From: Pseudomonas sp. CHM02
GTDB lineage: Bacteria; Pseudomonadota; Gammaproteobacteria; Pseudomonadales; Pseudomonadaceae
Reading direction: 5' to 3'
DNA length: 64,000 bases
NCBI RefSeq assembly: GCF_000612585.1
Contig: NZ_JFCA01000004.1
Span: forward strand, 62,001 to 126,000
Shown: positions 27,284 through 35,389 of the stretch, in pieces
Position numbering within the stretch: position 1 is the stretch's first letter
Layout of the letters: every line of letters begins with the position of its first letter
The notes under the pieces: generated by a model
Told to the model about the DNA's origin: nothing
Databases searched by the model: none
What the model saw: the letters and a program-made list of their open reading frames with translations, nothing else
Position numbers and translations under genes: made by a program

Positions 27284-29011
27284 ATGGCAAAGTCCCCGGT
27301 CGTTGCGCCGTTATTCAAGGCGCTGGGCGAATACAAGCGTATTTTGATCAGCATTGGCTGTTTCACCGCGTTGATTAATGTGTTGATGCTGGTGCCATCG
27401 ATTTACATGCTGCAAGTGTATGACCGCGTGCTGTCCTCCCAGAATGAAACCACCCTGGTGATGTTGACGCTGATGGTCGTCGGCTTCTTTGCCTTTATCG
27501 GCCTGCTGGAGGTGATCCGCAGCTTTATCGTGATCCGCATCGGCAGCCAACTGGAGCGACGCTTCAACTTGCGCGTGTACAAGGCCGCGTTCGAGCGCAA
27601 CCTGCAACGCGGACAGGGGCATGCCGGGCAGTCCCTGGGTGATTTGACCCATATTCGCCAGTTCATCACCGGGCCTGCGCTGTTCGCGTTTTTCGATGCG
27701 CCGTGGTTTCCCATCTATCTGTTGGTGATTTTTCTGTTCAACGTGTGGCTGGGCGTGTTGGCCACGGCCGGCGCGGTGCTGCTGATCGGCCTGGCCTGCC
27801 TGAATGAATACCTGACCAAAAAGCCGTTGGGCGAAGCCAGTGGGTACGCCCAGCAATCCACGCAACTGGCCACCAGCCACTTGCACAATGCCGAGACCAT
27901 TCAGGCCATGGGCATGCTTGGCGCGCTGCGTGAGCGTTGGTTCGCGCTGCATTCGCAGTTTCTCGGCCTGCAGAACAAGGCCAGCGACACCGGCTCGGTG
28001 ATTACCTCCCTGAGCAAATCCCTGCGCCTGTGCCTGCAATCGCTGGTGCTGGGCCTGGGCGCCTTGCTGGTGATCAAGGGCGATATGACCGCCGGGATGA
28101 TGATCGCCGGTTCCATCCTGATGGGCCGGGTGCTCAGCCCTATCGACCAGTTGATCGCGGTGTGGAAGCAATGGAGTTCGGCCAAGCTGGCCTACCAGCG
28201 CCTGGACGACTTGCTGCGCGAGTTCCCCCCGGAGGTCGAGCGGATGAAACTGCCGGCGCCCAAGGGCCAGGTCAGTTTCGAACAGGTCAGTGCCGGCCCG
28301 CCCGGGCGGCGTGTGGCGACCCTGCAGCAGGTCAGTTTCAACCTGGGCGCCGGTGAAGTGCTTGGCGTTCTGGGGGCGTCGGGTTCGGGCAAATCGACTC
28401 TCGCCCGCGTGCTGGTGGGGGTGTGGCCGACGCTGGCCGGCACCGTACGCCTGGATGGCGCGGACATTCACCGCTGGGACCGCAACGACCTGGGCCCGCA
28501 CATCGGTTACTTGCCCCAGGACATCGAACTGTTCAGCGGCAGCATCGCCGACAACATCGCACGCTTTCGCGAGGCCGACCCCGAGCAGGTGGTGCGTGCC
28601 GCGCAGCAGGCTGGCGTGCATGAACTGATCCTGCGCTTGCCCCAGGGCTACGACACGGTGCTGGGTGACAACGGTGGCGGCCTGTCTGGTGGCCAGAAAC
28701 AACGGGTGGCGTTGGCGCGTGCCCTGTACGGCGGGCCGCGCCTGATCGTGCTGGATGAACCCAACTCCAACCTCGACACCGTTGGCGAAGCTGCGCTGGC
28801 CAGCGCCATCGTGCAGATGAAAGCCCAGGGCAGCAGCGTGGTGCTGGTGACCCATCGTTCTGCGGCGTTGGCCCAGGCCGACAAGTTGATGGTGCTCAAC
28901 GAAGGGCGCCTGCAGGCGTTCGGGCCGAGCCAGGAGGTGCTGCGGGCGTTGTCCGGTCAGCGCGAGCAACCGTCGCAGGGTCGGAGCGAGCTTGCTCGCG
29001 AAGGTCGTTAA
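27284..29011 (+). CDS. aprD: Type I secretion ABC exporter for AprA
   Basis: 575 residues. The N-terminal half has six membrane segments (TALINVLMLVPSIYMLQVYD is the conserved start). The ATPase has Walker A GASGSGKST (Lys370), LSGGQ at 467-471 and Walker B LIVLDEP with Glu492. It drives export of AprA and probably LipA, with AprE and AprF. ATG 27284 follows GGAAG. The last ~9 codons (RSELAREGR) are read from an inserted REP element, so the natural C-terminus has been replaced. Confidence 0.95.
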   Translation: MAKSPVVAPLFKALGEYKRILISIGCFTALINVLMLVPSIYMLQVYDRVLSSQNETTLVMLTLMVVGFFAFIGLLEVIRSFIVIRIGSQLERRFNLRVYKAAFERNLQRGQGHAGQSLGDLTHIRQFITGPALFAFFDAPWFPIYLLVIFLFNVWLGVLATAGAVLLIGLACLNEYLTKKPLGEASGYAQQSTQLATSHLHNAETIQAMGMLGALRERWFALHSQFLGLQNKASDTGSVITSLSKSLRLCLQSLVLGLGALLVIKGDMTAGMMIAGSILMGRVLSPIDQLIAVWKQWSSAKLAYQRLDDLLREFPPEVERMKLPAPKGQVSFEQVSAGPPGRRVATLQQVSFNLGAGEVLGVLGASGSGKSTLARVLVGVWPTLAGTVRLDGADIHRWDRNDLGPHIGYLPQDIELFSGSIADNIARFREADPEQVVRAAQQAGVHELILRLPQGYDTVLGDNGGGLSGGQKQRVALARALYGGPRLIVLDEPNSNLDTVGEAALASAIVQMKAQGSSVVLVTHRSAALAQADKLMVLNEGRLQAFGPSQEVLRALSGQREQPSQGRSELAREGR

Positions 29012-29074
29012 CGATGACGCGCTCTGAATGTGTTTACGCGGTGTCTGGGCGTTTTTCGCGAGCACGCTCGCTCC
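28983..29074. repeat. REPIN inserted at the aprD-aprE junction
   Basis: GGAGCGAGCTTGCTCGCGAA at the left is mirrored by TTCGCGAGCACGCTCGCTCC at the right, enclosing about 50 bases. It supplies the last codons and the stop of aprD and most of the 95-base gap before aprE. It could form a strong hairpin in the operon mRNA and change the ratio of exporter to adaptor. Confidence 0.85.
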
Positions 29075-29106
29075 TTGGTTTTGCGTCACGTAGTAAGGAC
29101 TTCGGC

Positions 29107-30399
29107 ATGATTGTTGAGCGACATGACGCACGGTTTTTCGCGCGTATGGGTTGGTTGCTGACCGTGGTCGGCGCCGGTGGGTTTTTCCTGTGGGCCAGCC
29201 TGGCGCCGCTGGACCAGGGTATTCCGGTACAGGGCACGGTGGTGGTGTCGGGCAAGCGCAAGGCGGTGCAGACCCTCAGTCCTGGCGTGGTCAGTCGGAT
29301 CCTGGTGAAGGAGGGTGAGCTGGTGAAGCAAGGCCAGCCGCTGTTTCGTCTCGACCAGACCCAGCACCAGGCCGACGTGCAGTCCCTGCAAGCCCAGTAC
29401 CGCATGGCCTGGGCCAGCGTGGCGCGCTGGCAGAGCGAGCGCGACAACCATGCCAGCGTGAGCTTTCCCGCTGAGCTGAGCGCCAATCCCGACCCGGCCC
29501 TGGCCTTGGTGCTGGAAGGCCAGCGCCAGTTGTTCAGCAGCCGTCGCGAAGCGTTTGCCCGCGAGCAGGCCGGTATCCGCGCCAACATCGACGGCGCCAC
29601 CGCGCAGTTGGGGGGCATGCGCCGTGCCCGCAGCGACCTGACCGCCCAGGCCCAGTCCCTGCGCGACCAACTGAGCAACCTGCAGCCCTTGGCCGACAAC
29701 GGCTACATCCCGCGCAACCGCCTGATGGAGTATCAGCGACAGTTGTCCCAGGTGCAGCAAGACCTGGCGCAGAACACCGGTGAAAGTGGCCGCGTGGAGC
29801 AGGGCATCCTCGAATCGCGCCTGAAACTGCAGCAGCACAGCGAGGAATACCAGAAGGAAGTGCGCAGTCAACTGGCCGACGCGCAACTGCGCAGCCTGAC
29901 CCTGGAACAGCAGCTCACCTCGGCCGGGTTCGACCTGCAACACAGCGAAATCAACGCGCCAGCGGACGGCATCGCGGTCAATCTCAGCGTGCACACCGAG
30001 GGCGCCGTGGTGCGCGCCGGTGAGACCCTGCTGGAAATCGTGCCCCAGGGCACGCGCCTGGAAGTGGAAGGGCACTTGCCGGTGCACCTGGTGGACAAGG
30101 TCGGCACGCACCTGCCGGTCGATATCCTGTTCACCGCCTTCAACCAGAGCCGCACCCCGCGTGTGCCGGGGGAGGTCAGCCTGATTTCCGCCGACCAGAT
30201 GCTCGATGAAAAAACCGGTGCACCGTATTACGTGCTGCGCACCACCGTCAGTGACGCGGCACTGGAAAAACTCCACGGCCTGGTGATCAAACCGGGCATG
30301 CCCGCCGAGATGTTCGTGCGCACCGGGGAGCGCTCGTTGCTCAACTATCTGTTCAAGCCGCTGCTCGACCGCGCCGGCTCCGCGTTGACCGAGGAATAG
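29107..30399 (+). CDS. aprE: Type I secretion membrane fusion protein
   Basis: 430 residues of the HlyD family. One membrane anchor (GWLLTVVGAGGFFLWASLAP) is followed by a lipoyl-like half (VVVSGKRKAVQTLSPGVVSR), a long coiled coil (about 95-275) and a beta-barrel C-terminus. It bridges AprD and AprF across the periplasm. ATG 29107 has AAGGA eight bases upstream; the frame is open back to 29014, but that part is REPIN sequence. Confidence 0.94.
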   Translation: MIVERHDARFFARMGWLLTVVGAGGFFLWASLAPLDQGIPVQGTVVVSGKRKAVQTLSPGVVSRILVKEGELVKQGQPLFRLDQTQHQADVQSLQAQYRMAWASVARWQSERDNHASVSFPAELSANPDPALALVLEGQRQLFSSRREAFAREQAGIRANIDGATAQLGGMRRARSDLTAQAQSLRDQLSNLQPLADNGYIPRNRLMEYQRQLSQVQQDLAQNTGESGRVEQGILESRLKLQQHSEEYQKEVRSQLADAQLRSLTLEQQLTSAGFDLQHSEINAPADGIAVNLSVHTEGAVVRAGETLLEIVPQGTRLEVEGHLPVHLVDKVGTHLPVDILFTAFNQSRTPRVPGEVSLISADQMLDEKTGAPYYVLRTTVSDAALEKLHGLVIKPGMPAEMFVRTGERSLLNYLFKPLLDRAGSALTEE

Positions 30400-30401
30400 A
30401 C

Positions 30402-31730
30402 ATGAAGTACGTGTTTATCGCCTTGCTGTTGACCAGCACCACGGCCCAGGCCGCCATGGGCCCGTTCGATGTATACGAGCAGGCCTTGCGCAACGACCCG
30501 GTATTCCTCGGCGCCATCAAGGAGCGCGACGCCGGCCTGGAAAACCGCGCCATCGGCCGCGCCGGCCTGCTCCCCAAGCTGTCCTACAACTACAACAAGG
30601 GCCGCAACAACTCCCAGGCCACCTTGCCGGACGGGCGCGGTGGCAACTACCACGACGACCGCAACTACAACAGCTATGGCTCCACCTTCAGCCTGCAACA
30701 GCCACTGTTCGACTACGAGGCCTACGCCAACTACCGTAAAGGCGTGGCCCAGGCGCTGTTTGCCGATGAAAGCTTTCGCGACAAAAGCCAGGCGCTGCTG
30801 GTGCGGGTGTTGAGCTATTACACCCAGGCGTTGTTTGCCCAGGACCAGATCGACATCGCCCGCGCCAAGAAGAAGGCGTTCGAGCAGCAGTTCCAGCAAA
30901 ACCGCCACCTGTTCCTGCAGGGCGAGGGCACTCGCACCGACATCCTGGAAGCCGAATCGCGCTACGAGCTGGCCACCGCCGAAGAAATCCAGGCCCTGGA
31001 TGAGCAGGACGCGTCCTTGCGCGAACTCGGCGCATTGATTGGCGTGCAGAGCGTCAACATCGATGACCTGGCGCCGCTGAACCAGGGCTTTGCCGCGTTC
31101 ACCCTGACCCCGGCCAACTACGACACCTGGCATGAACTGGCGATCAGCAACAACCCCACGCTGGCCTCCCAGCGCCAGGCCCTGGAAGTGGCGCGTTACG
31201 AAGTGGAGCGCAACCGTGCAGGACATTTGCCCAAGGTCACGGCGTACGCCAGCTCGCGCCAGCAGGAGTCCGACAGCGGCAACACCTACAACCAGCGCTA
31301 TGACACCAACACCATCGGCGTCGAAGTCAGCCTGCCGCTGTATGCCGGTGGCGGTATCTCGGCGTCGACCCGCCAGGCCAGCCGCGCCATGGAGCAGGCC
31401 GAGTACGAACTTGAGGGCAAGACCCGCGAAACCCTGATCGAACTGCGTCGACAGTTCAGCGCCTGCCTGTCGGGGGTGAGCAAGTTGCGGGCGTATCAGA
31501 AGGCCCTGGTGTCGGCGGAGGCGCTGGTGGTGTCGACCAGGCAAAGCATACTGGGCGGGGAGCGGGTCAACCTCGATGCGTTGAACGCCGAGCAGCAGCT
31601 GTACAGCACCCGCCGTGATCTGGCGCAGGCGCGGTATGACTACCTGATGGCGTGGACCAAGTTGCATTACTACGCGGGCAACCTGCGGGATACGGACTTG
31701 GCCAAGGTGGATGAGGCTTTTGGGCGTTGA
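30402..31730 (+). CDS. aprF: TolC-like outer membrane channel for type I secretion
   Basis: 442 residues with a signal peptide (MKYVFIALLLTSTTAQA). Two repeated OEP halves follow, with coiled-coil helices typical of TolC/PrtF proteins. It starts two bases after the aprE stop. It forms the outer membrane exit for AprA and probably LipA. In several P. fluorescens strains two autotransporter protease genes (prtA, prtB) follow; here lipA comes directly. Confidence 0.94.
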   Translation: MKYVFIALLLTSTTAQAAMGPFDVYEQALRNDPVFLGAIKERDAGLENRAIGRAGLLPKLSYNYNKGRNNSQATLPDGRGGNYHDDRNYNSYGSTFSLQQPLFDYEAYANYRKGVAQALFADESFRDKSQALLVRVLSYYTQALFAQDQIDIARAKKKAFEQQFQQNRHLFLQGEGTRTDILEAESRYELATAEEIQALDEQDASLRELGALIGVQSVNIDDLAPLNQGFAAFTLTPANYDTWHELAISNNPTLASQRQALEVARYEVERNRAGHLPKVTAYASSRQQESDSGNTYNQRYDTNTIGVEVSLPLYAGGGISASTRQASRAMEQAEYELEGKTRETLIELRRQFSACLSGVSKLRAYQKALVSAEALVVSTRQSILGGERVNLDALNAEQQLYSTRRDLAQARYDYLMAWTKLHYYAGNLRDTDLAKVDEAFGR

Positions 31731-31765
31731 TTTTGGGTTTTGACAACAATAAGAGAGGGATCGAG

Positions 31766-33175
31766 ATGGGCGTGTTTGACTATAAAAACCTGGGCACCGA
31801 GGGTTCCAAGGCGCTGTTTGCGGATGCGATGGCGATTACGTTGTATTCCTATCACAACCTGGATAACGGCTTTGCCGTGGGGTATCAGCACAATGGCTTG
31901 GGGCTGGGCTTGCCGGCCACGTTGGTCGGGGCGCTGCTGGGGGGGACGGATTCCCAGGGCGTGATCCCCGGAATTCCCTGGAACCCGGATTCGGAAAAAG
32001 CCGCCTTGGCGGCGGTGCAAAAGGCCGGTTGGACGCCGATCAGTGCCACCACACTGGGCTACGGCGGCAAAGTCGACGCACGGGGTACGTTCTTCGGCGA
32101 GAAGGCCGGCTACACCACGGCCCAGGTCGAGGTGCTGGGCAAGTACGATGACGCCGGCAAGCTGCTGGAAATCGGCATCGGTTTTCGCGGCACCTCCGGG
32201 CCTCGCGAAACCCTGATCAGCGACTCCATCGGCGACCTGGTCAGCGACCTGCTTGCGGCGCTGGGCCCCAAGGACTATGCAAAAAATTACGTCGGCGAAG
32301 CCTTTGGCGGTTTGCTCAAGAACGTCGCTGACTACGCCAGCGCCCATGGCCTGAGCGGCAAGGATGTGGTGGTCAGCGGCCATAGCCTGGGCGGCCTGGC
32401 GGTCAACAGCATGGCCGACCTGAGCGGCAACACGTGGAGCGGCTTCTACAAGGACGCCAACTACGTGGCCTACGCATCGCCCACCCAGAGCGCCGGCGAC
32501 AAGGTGCTGAATATCGGCTACGAGAACGACCCGGTGTTCCGGGCGCTGGATGGCTCATCGTTCAACCTGTCGTCCCTGGGTGTGCACGACAAGCCCCATG
32601 AGTCGACCACCGACAACATCGTCAGCTTCAACGACCACTACGCCTCGACGCTGTGGAATGTACTGCCGTTTTCCATCGCCAACCTGCCGACGTGGATCTC
32701 GCACCTGCCCACCGGCTATGGCGATGGCATGACGCGCATTCTCGAGTCAGGGTTCTACGAGCAGATGACCCGCGACTCGACGATCATCGTCGCCAACCTG
32801 TCCGACCCGGCGCGTGCCAACACCTGGGTGCAGGACCTCAACCGCAATGCCGAGCCGCATAAAGGCAATACCTTCATCATTGGCAGTGACGGCAACGACC
32901 TGATCCAGGGCGGCAAGGGCGCGGACTTTATCGAGGGCGGCAAGGGCAACGACACGATCCGGGACAACAGCGGGCATAACACCTTTTTGTTCAGCGGGCA
33001 TTTTGGCCAGGACCGGGTGATCGGCTATCAGCCGACCGACAAGCTGGTGTTCAAGGATGTACAGGGGAGTGTGGATTACCGTGAACACGGCGGGGATACG
33101 GTGATCAGCGTTGGTGGGGATACGGTGACGCTGGTGGGGGTGAGCGGGGTGTCGGGCGAGGTAATGATCGGCTAG
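31766..33175 (+). CDS. lipA: Family I.3 RTX lipase
   Basis: 469 residues. The catalytic triad falls at Ser207 (GHSLGG), Asp255 (ENDPVF) and His313 (WISHLPTG), the same numbering as the Pseudomonas sp. MIS38 lipase. The RTX part is short, with about four repeats (GSDGNDLIQGGKGADFIEGG), and the C-terminus carries a type I secretion signal. No N-terminal signal peptide. AGAGGGA precedes ATG 31766. It is the last gene of the apr operon, 35 bases after aprF, so it is likely exported by AprDEF. It hydrolyses triacylglycerols; close relatives degrade polyester polyurethane. Confidence 0.94.
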   Translation: MGVFDYKNLGTEGSKALFADAMAITLYSYHNLDNGFAVGYQHNGLGLGLPATLVGALLGGTDSQGVIPGIPWNPDSEKAALAAVQKAGWTPISATTLGYGGKVDARGTFFGEKAGYTTAQVEVLGKYDDAGKLLEIGIGFRGTSGPRETLISDSIGDLVSDLLAALGPKDYAKNYVGEAFGGLLKNVADYASAHGLSGKDVVVSGHSLGGLAVNSMADLSGNTWSGFYKDANYVAYASPTQSAGDKVLNIGYENDPVFRALDGSSFNLSSLGVHDKPHESTTDNIVSFNDHYASTLWNVLPFSIANLPTWISHLPTGYGDGMTRILESGFYEQMTRDSTIIVANLSDPARANTWVQDLNRNAEPHKGNTFIIGSDGNDLIQGGKGADFIEGGKGNDTIRDNSGHNTFLFSGHFGQDRVIGYQPTDKLVFKDVQGSVDYREHGGDTVISVGGDTVTLVGVSGVSGEVMIG

Positions 33176-33185
33176 GACTGAAATG

Positions 33186-33327
33186 TGCGGGCTTGCTGTG
33201 GTGGGGGATTTGTTGTGGTGAGCGGGCTTGCAGTGGTGAGCGGGCTTGCCCCGCGCTGGGCCTGCGAAGCAGCCCCATTGGACTTGCGTCGGTACAAGTC
33301 TCCTCACCACAGCAAGCCCGCTCCGGG
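33186..33327. repeat. REP-family repeat cluster after lipA
   Basis: At least two head-to-tail 18-base units close to TGTGGTGAGCGGGCTTGC lead into a REP arm (GTGAGCGGGCTTGCCCCGCG), with an inverted arm ending CACCACAGCAAGCCCGCTCC. These are the units seen near 21.4 kb in the opposite direction. The cluster separates convergent lipA and the lipoprotein gene and probably acts as a terminator. Confidence 0.75.
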
Positions 33328-33331
33328 AGTA

Positions 33332-33556
33332 TCAGTCTTCCTTGCGCACGGTGGCGACGTCGTCGGCCTTGACGCGTACACGCTTGCCAGCGATATCGGT
33401 GAACTCGTAGAAACCGTCGGCGGTCTTGGTGTTTGGGGTGTCCTTGGTCAAATACTGTGTGCCATTTTGCAGCGTTACCACGGTTTGCGTCGCGCAACCG
33501 GCCACTACCAGAAAAGTGAGTGCAACCAGTGGCAGACCCAAATTCTTCATGTTCAT
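33332..33556 (-). CDS. YgdI/YgdR-family small lipoprotein
   Basis: 74 residues. The signal sequence ends in a lipobox (LVVAGC; lipidated Cys about residue 22). The mature part TVVTLQNGTQYLTKDTPNT with DGFYEFTDIAGKRVRVKADD has the SH3-like YgdI/YgdR pattern. It is an envelope lipoprotein of unknown function. ATG 33550, two codons inside, is an equally good start. Confidence 0.88.
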   Translation of the reverse strand: MNMKNLGLPLVALTFLVVAGCATQTVVTLQNGTQYLTKDTPNTKTADGFYEFTDIAGKRVRVKADDVATVRKED

Positions 33557-33742
33557 AACCCTTACCTTAACCTTGAAAAGTCCCACGCCAGACGCCGTGG
33601 GCGACAAATGTTACGCCATCGACTTCCCCATCTGATCACTTTTATGCAAAAAGTTGCAGGCGCCATTTATCTATTACCGATTGCAACCAGGCATTTGCGA
33701 CGGCACTCTGTATGCATAACCAGTATCTGATCGCTGCACGCC

Positions 33743-35389
33743 ATGGCCAATCCCCTCGAAGAACCGCTCTATTACCTGCATAACTTCCGCCAGGTCCTGC
33801 ATTGGCTGGGGCAACGCTATGCGGATCTGCTCGACCCGGACGAACAGCATTTCATTCAGCATTTCGACAGGTTGCCGCAGGCGTCCCAGGCGTTATTGGT
33901 GCGCATGGTGATGCGCAAGGGCGTGCATTTTCGTGCGGGCAAGCTCAATTATGGCGAGATCGGTTGCACCCAGGCAGCGGTCGGGCCACTGCTTACACTG
34001 GGTTGGGTTGACGACGAATGCGTGCTGGCTTTTGAAGAACTGTTCCCCTTGCTGCAGAAAGGCGAGATCCTCGCTGCGTTCAAACCCTGGATCGACCAGC
34101 CCAAAGGCAAGAAAACCGATTGGCTGGAAGGGTTGTCGGCGCAGTTCACTGAGCGCCGCTGCTTTGCCCACTGGTGCCCCGACCTTACCGACACGCTGTA
34201 CAGCCTTACCGTGATGGAGCTGTGCGATCGCCTGCGGCTGATGTTCTTTGGCAACTTGCATCAGGACTGGTCCGAGTTCGTGCTGGCGGACCTGGGCATC
34301 TACACCTATGAAAAAGTCGAGTTCTGCGCCGAATCCCGTGGCCTGCGCAGCCGTGACGACGTGCATGGGTTTCTGTTCCTGCACCAATGCCAGCAGGCCT
34401 TTGAAGCTGGTGAAGCACTGGAGGATGTACTGGCTGCGATTGCCACGCTGAACACCGACAACCCCTGGTTGGAAAAGCGCCGGGCCAAGCTGTTGTTCCA
34501 AGTGGGGCAGTATTGCGAGCGCACTGCCGAATTGGCGTTGGCGGAACGGATTTATCGCGCCTGCGCCTATCCCGGCGCACGTTCACGGTTGATCCGTGTG
34601 CTGGAGCGCCAGGAGGACTACGTGCAAGCCATGGCCCTGGCGAGCGCTGCCCAACAGGCCCCGGAAAGCGCCGCCGAGCAGCAACACCTGTTGCGTGTCA
34701 TGCCACGCCTGCGGCGCAAGCTCGGTGAGCCGGCCTTGCCCAAGGTCAAGCCACGGCCCGTGACGCGCCTGGACCTGGCGCTCGCGCTACCTGACCCGTT
34801 GATGTCGGTGGAGTACTGCGTGCAGGCGCACCTCAGCGAACCCGACGGGCCCGTGCACTACGTGGAAAACGGCCTGATCAATTCGCTGTTCGGCCTGTTG
34901 TGCTGGGAGGTGATCTTCGCACCGCTGCCGGGTTCGTTTTTCCACCCGTTCCAACGCGGGCCGGCGGACCTGCACAGCGAAGACTTCCACCAACGCCGCG
35001 CACCGCTGTTCGCCGCGTGTTTCGAGCAATTGCAGGACGAGCGCTACAAAACCACCATCCGCCAACGCTATGCCGAAAAGTGGGGCATCCAGTCGCCTTT
35101 CGTGTTCTGGAACCTACTCAGCGAAGAACTGCTGGAACAGGCTTTGGCTTGCCTGCCCGCCGAACACCTGCGCTATTGGTTTGAACGGTTGCTGCTGGAT
35201 ATCCGCGCCAACCGCGCCGGCATGCCGGACCTGATCCAGTTCTGGCCCGCGCAAAAGACCTACCGCATGATCGAGGTGAAGGGCCCCGGCGATCGTCTGC
35301 AAGACAACCAACTGCGCTGGCTGGAGTTCTGCGGCGAATACCAGATGCCGGTGACGGTCTGCTATGTGCGCTGGGCAGCGTCCGCGTGA
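33743..35389 (+). CDS. FAN1-type VRR-NUC structure-specific nuclease
   Basis: 548 residues, like the P. aeruginosa FAN1 homologue. The N-terminal half is a SAP-like/TPR helical region. The C-terminal VRR-NUC core has Asp496 (GMPDLIQFW) and EVK with Glu511 and Lys513. FAN1 cleaves 5' flaps and branched DNA and unhooks interstrand crosslinks. The stop overlaps the start of the helicase gene by four bases, so the two are translationally coupled and probably act on the same lesion. Confidence 0.9.
   Translation: MANPLEEPLYYLHNFRQVLHWLGQRYADLLDPDEQHFIQHFDRLPQASQALLVRMVMRKGVHFRAGKLNYGEIGCTQAAVGPLLTLGWVDDECVLAFEELFPLLQKGEILAAFKPWIDQPKGKKTDWLEGLSAQFTERRCFAHWCPDLTDTLYSLTVMELCDRLRLMFFGNLHQDWSEFVLADLGIYTYEKVEFCAESRGLRSRDDVHGFLFLHQCQQAFEAGEALEDVLAAIATLNTDNPWLEKRRAKLLFQVGQYCERTAELALAERIYRACAYPGARSRLIRVLERQEDYVQAMALASAAQQAPESAAEQQHLLRVMPRLRRKLGEPALPKVKPRPVTRLDLALALPDPLMSVEYCVQAHLSEPDGPVHYVENGLINSLFGLLCWEVIFAPLPGSFFHPFQRGPADLHSEDFHQRRAPLFAACFEQLQDERYKTTIRQRYAEKWGIQSPFVFWNLLSEELLEQALACLPAEHLRYWFERLLLDIRANRAGMPDLIQFWPAQKTYRMIEVKGPGDRLQDNQLRWLEFCGEYQMPVTVCYVRWAASA

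Noticed and set aside
29014..29106. Longer AprE start at 29014
   Set aside because: These codons are REPIN sequence; ATG 29107 has a proper ribosome binding site and gives the normal family length.
27311..29131. 606-codon open frame on the minus strand
   Set aside because: It is antisense to aprD with shadow-like composition; aprD has complete ABC exporter motifs.
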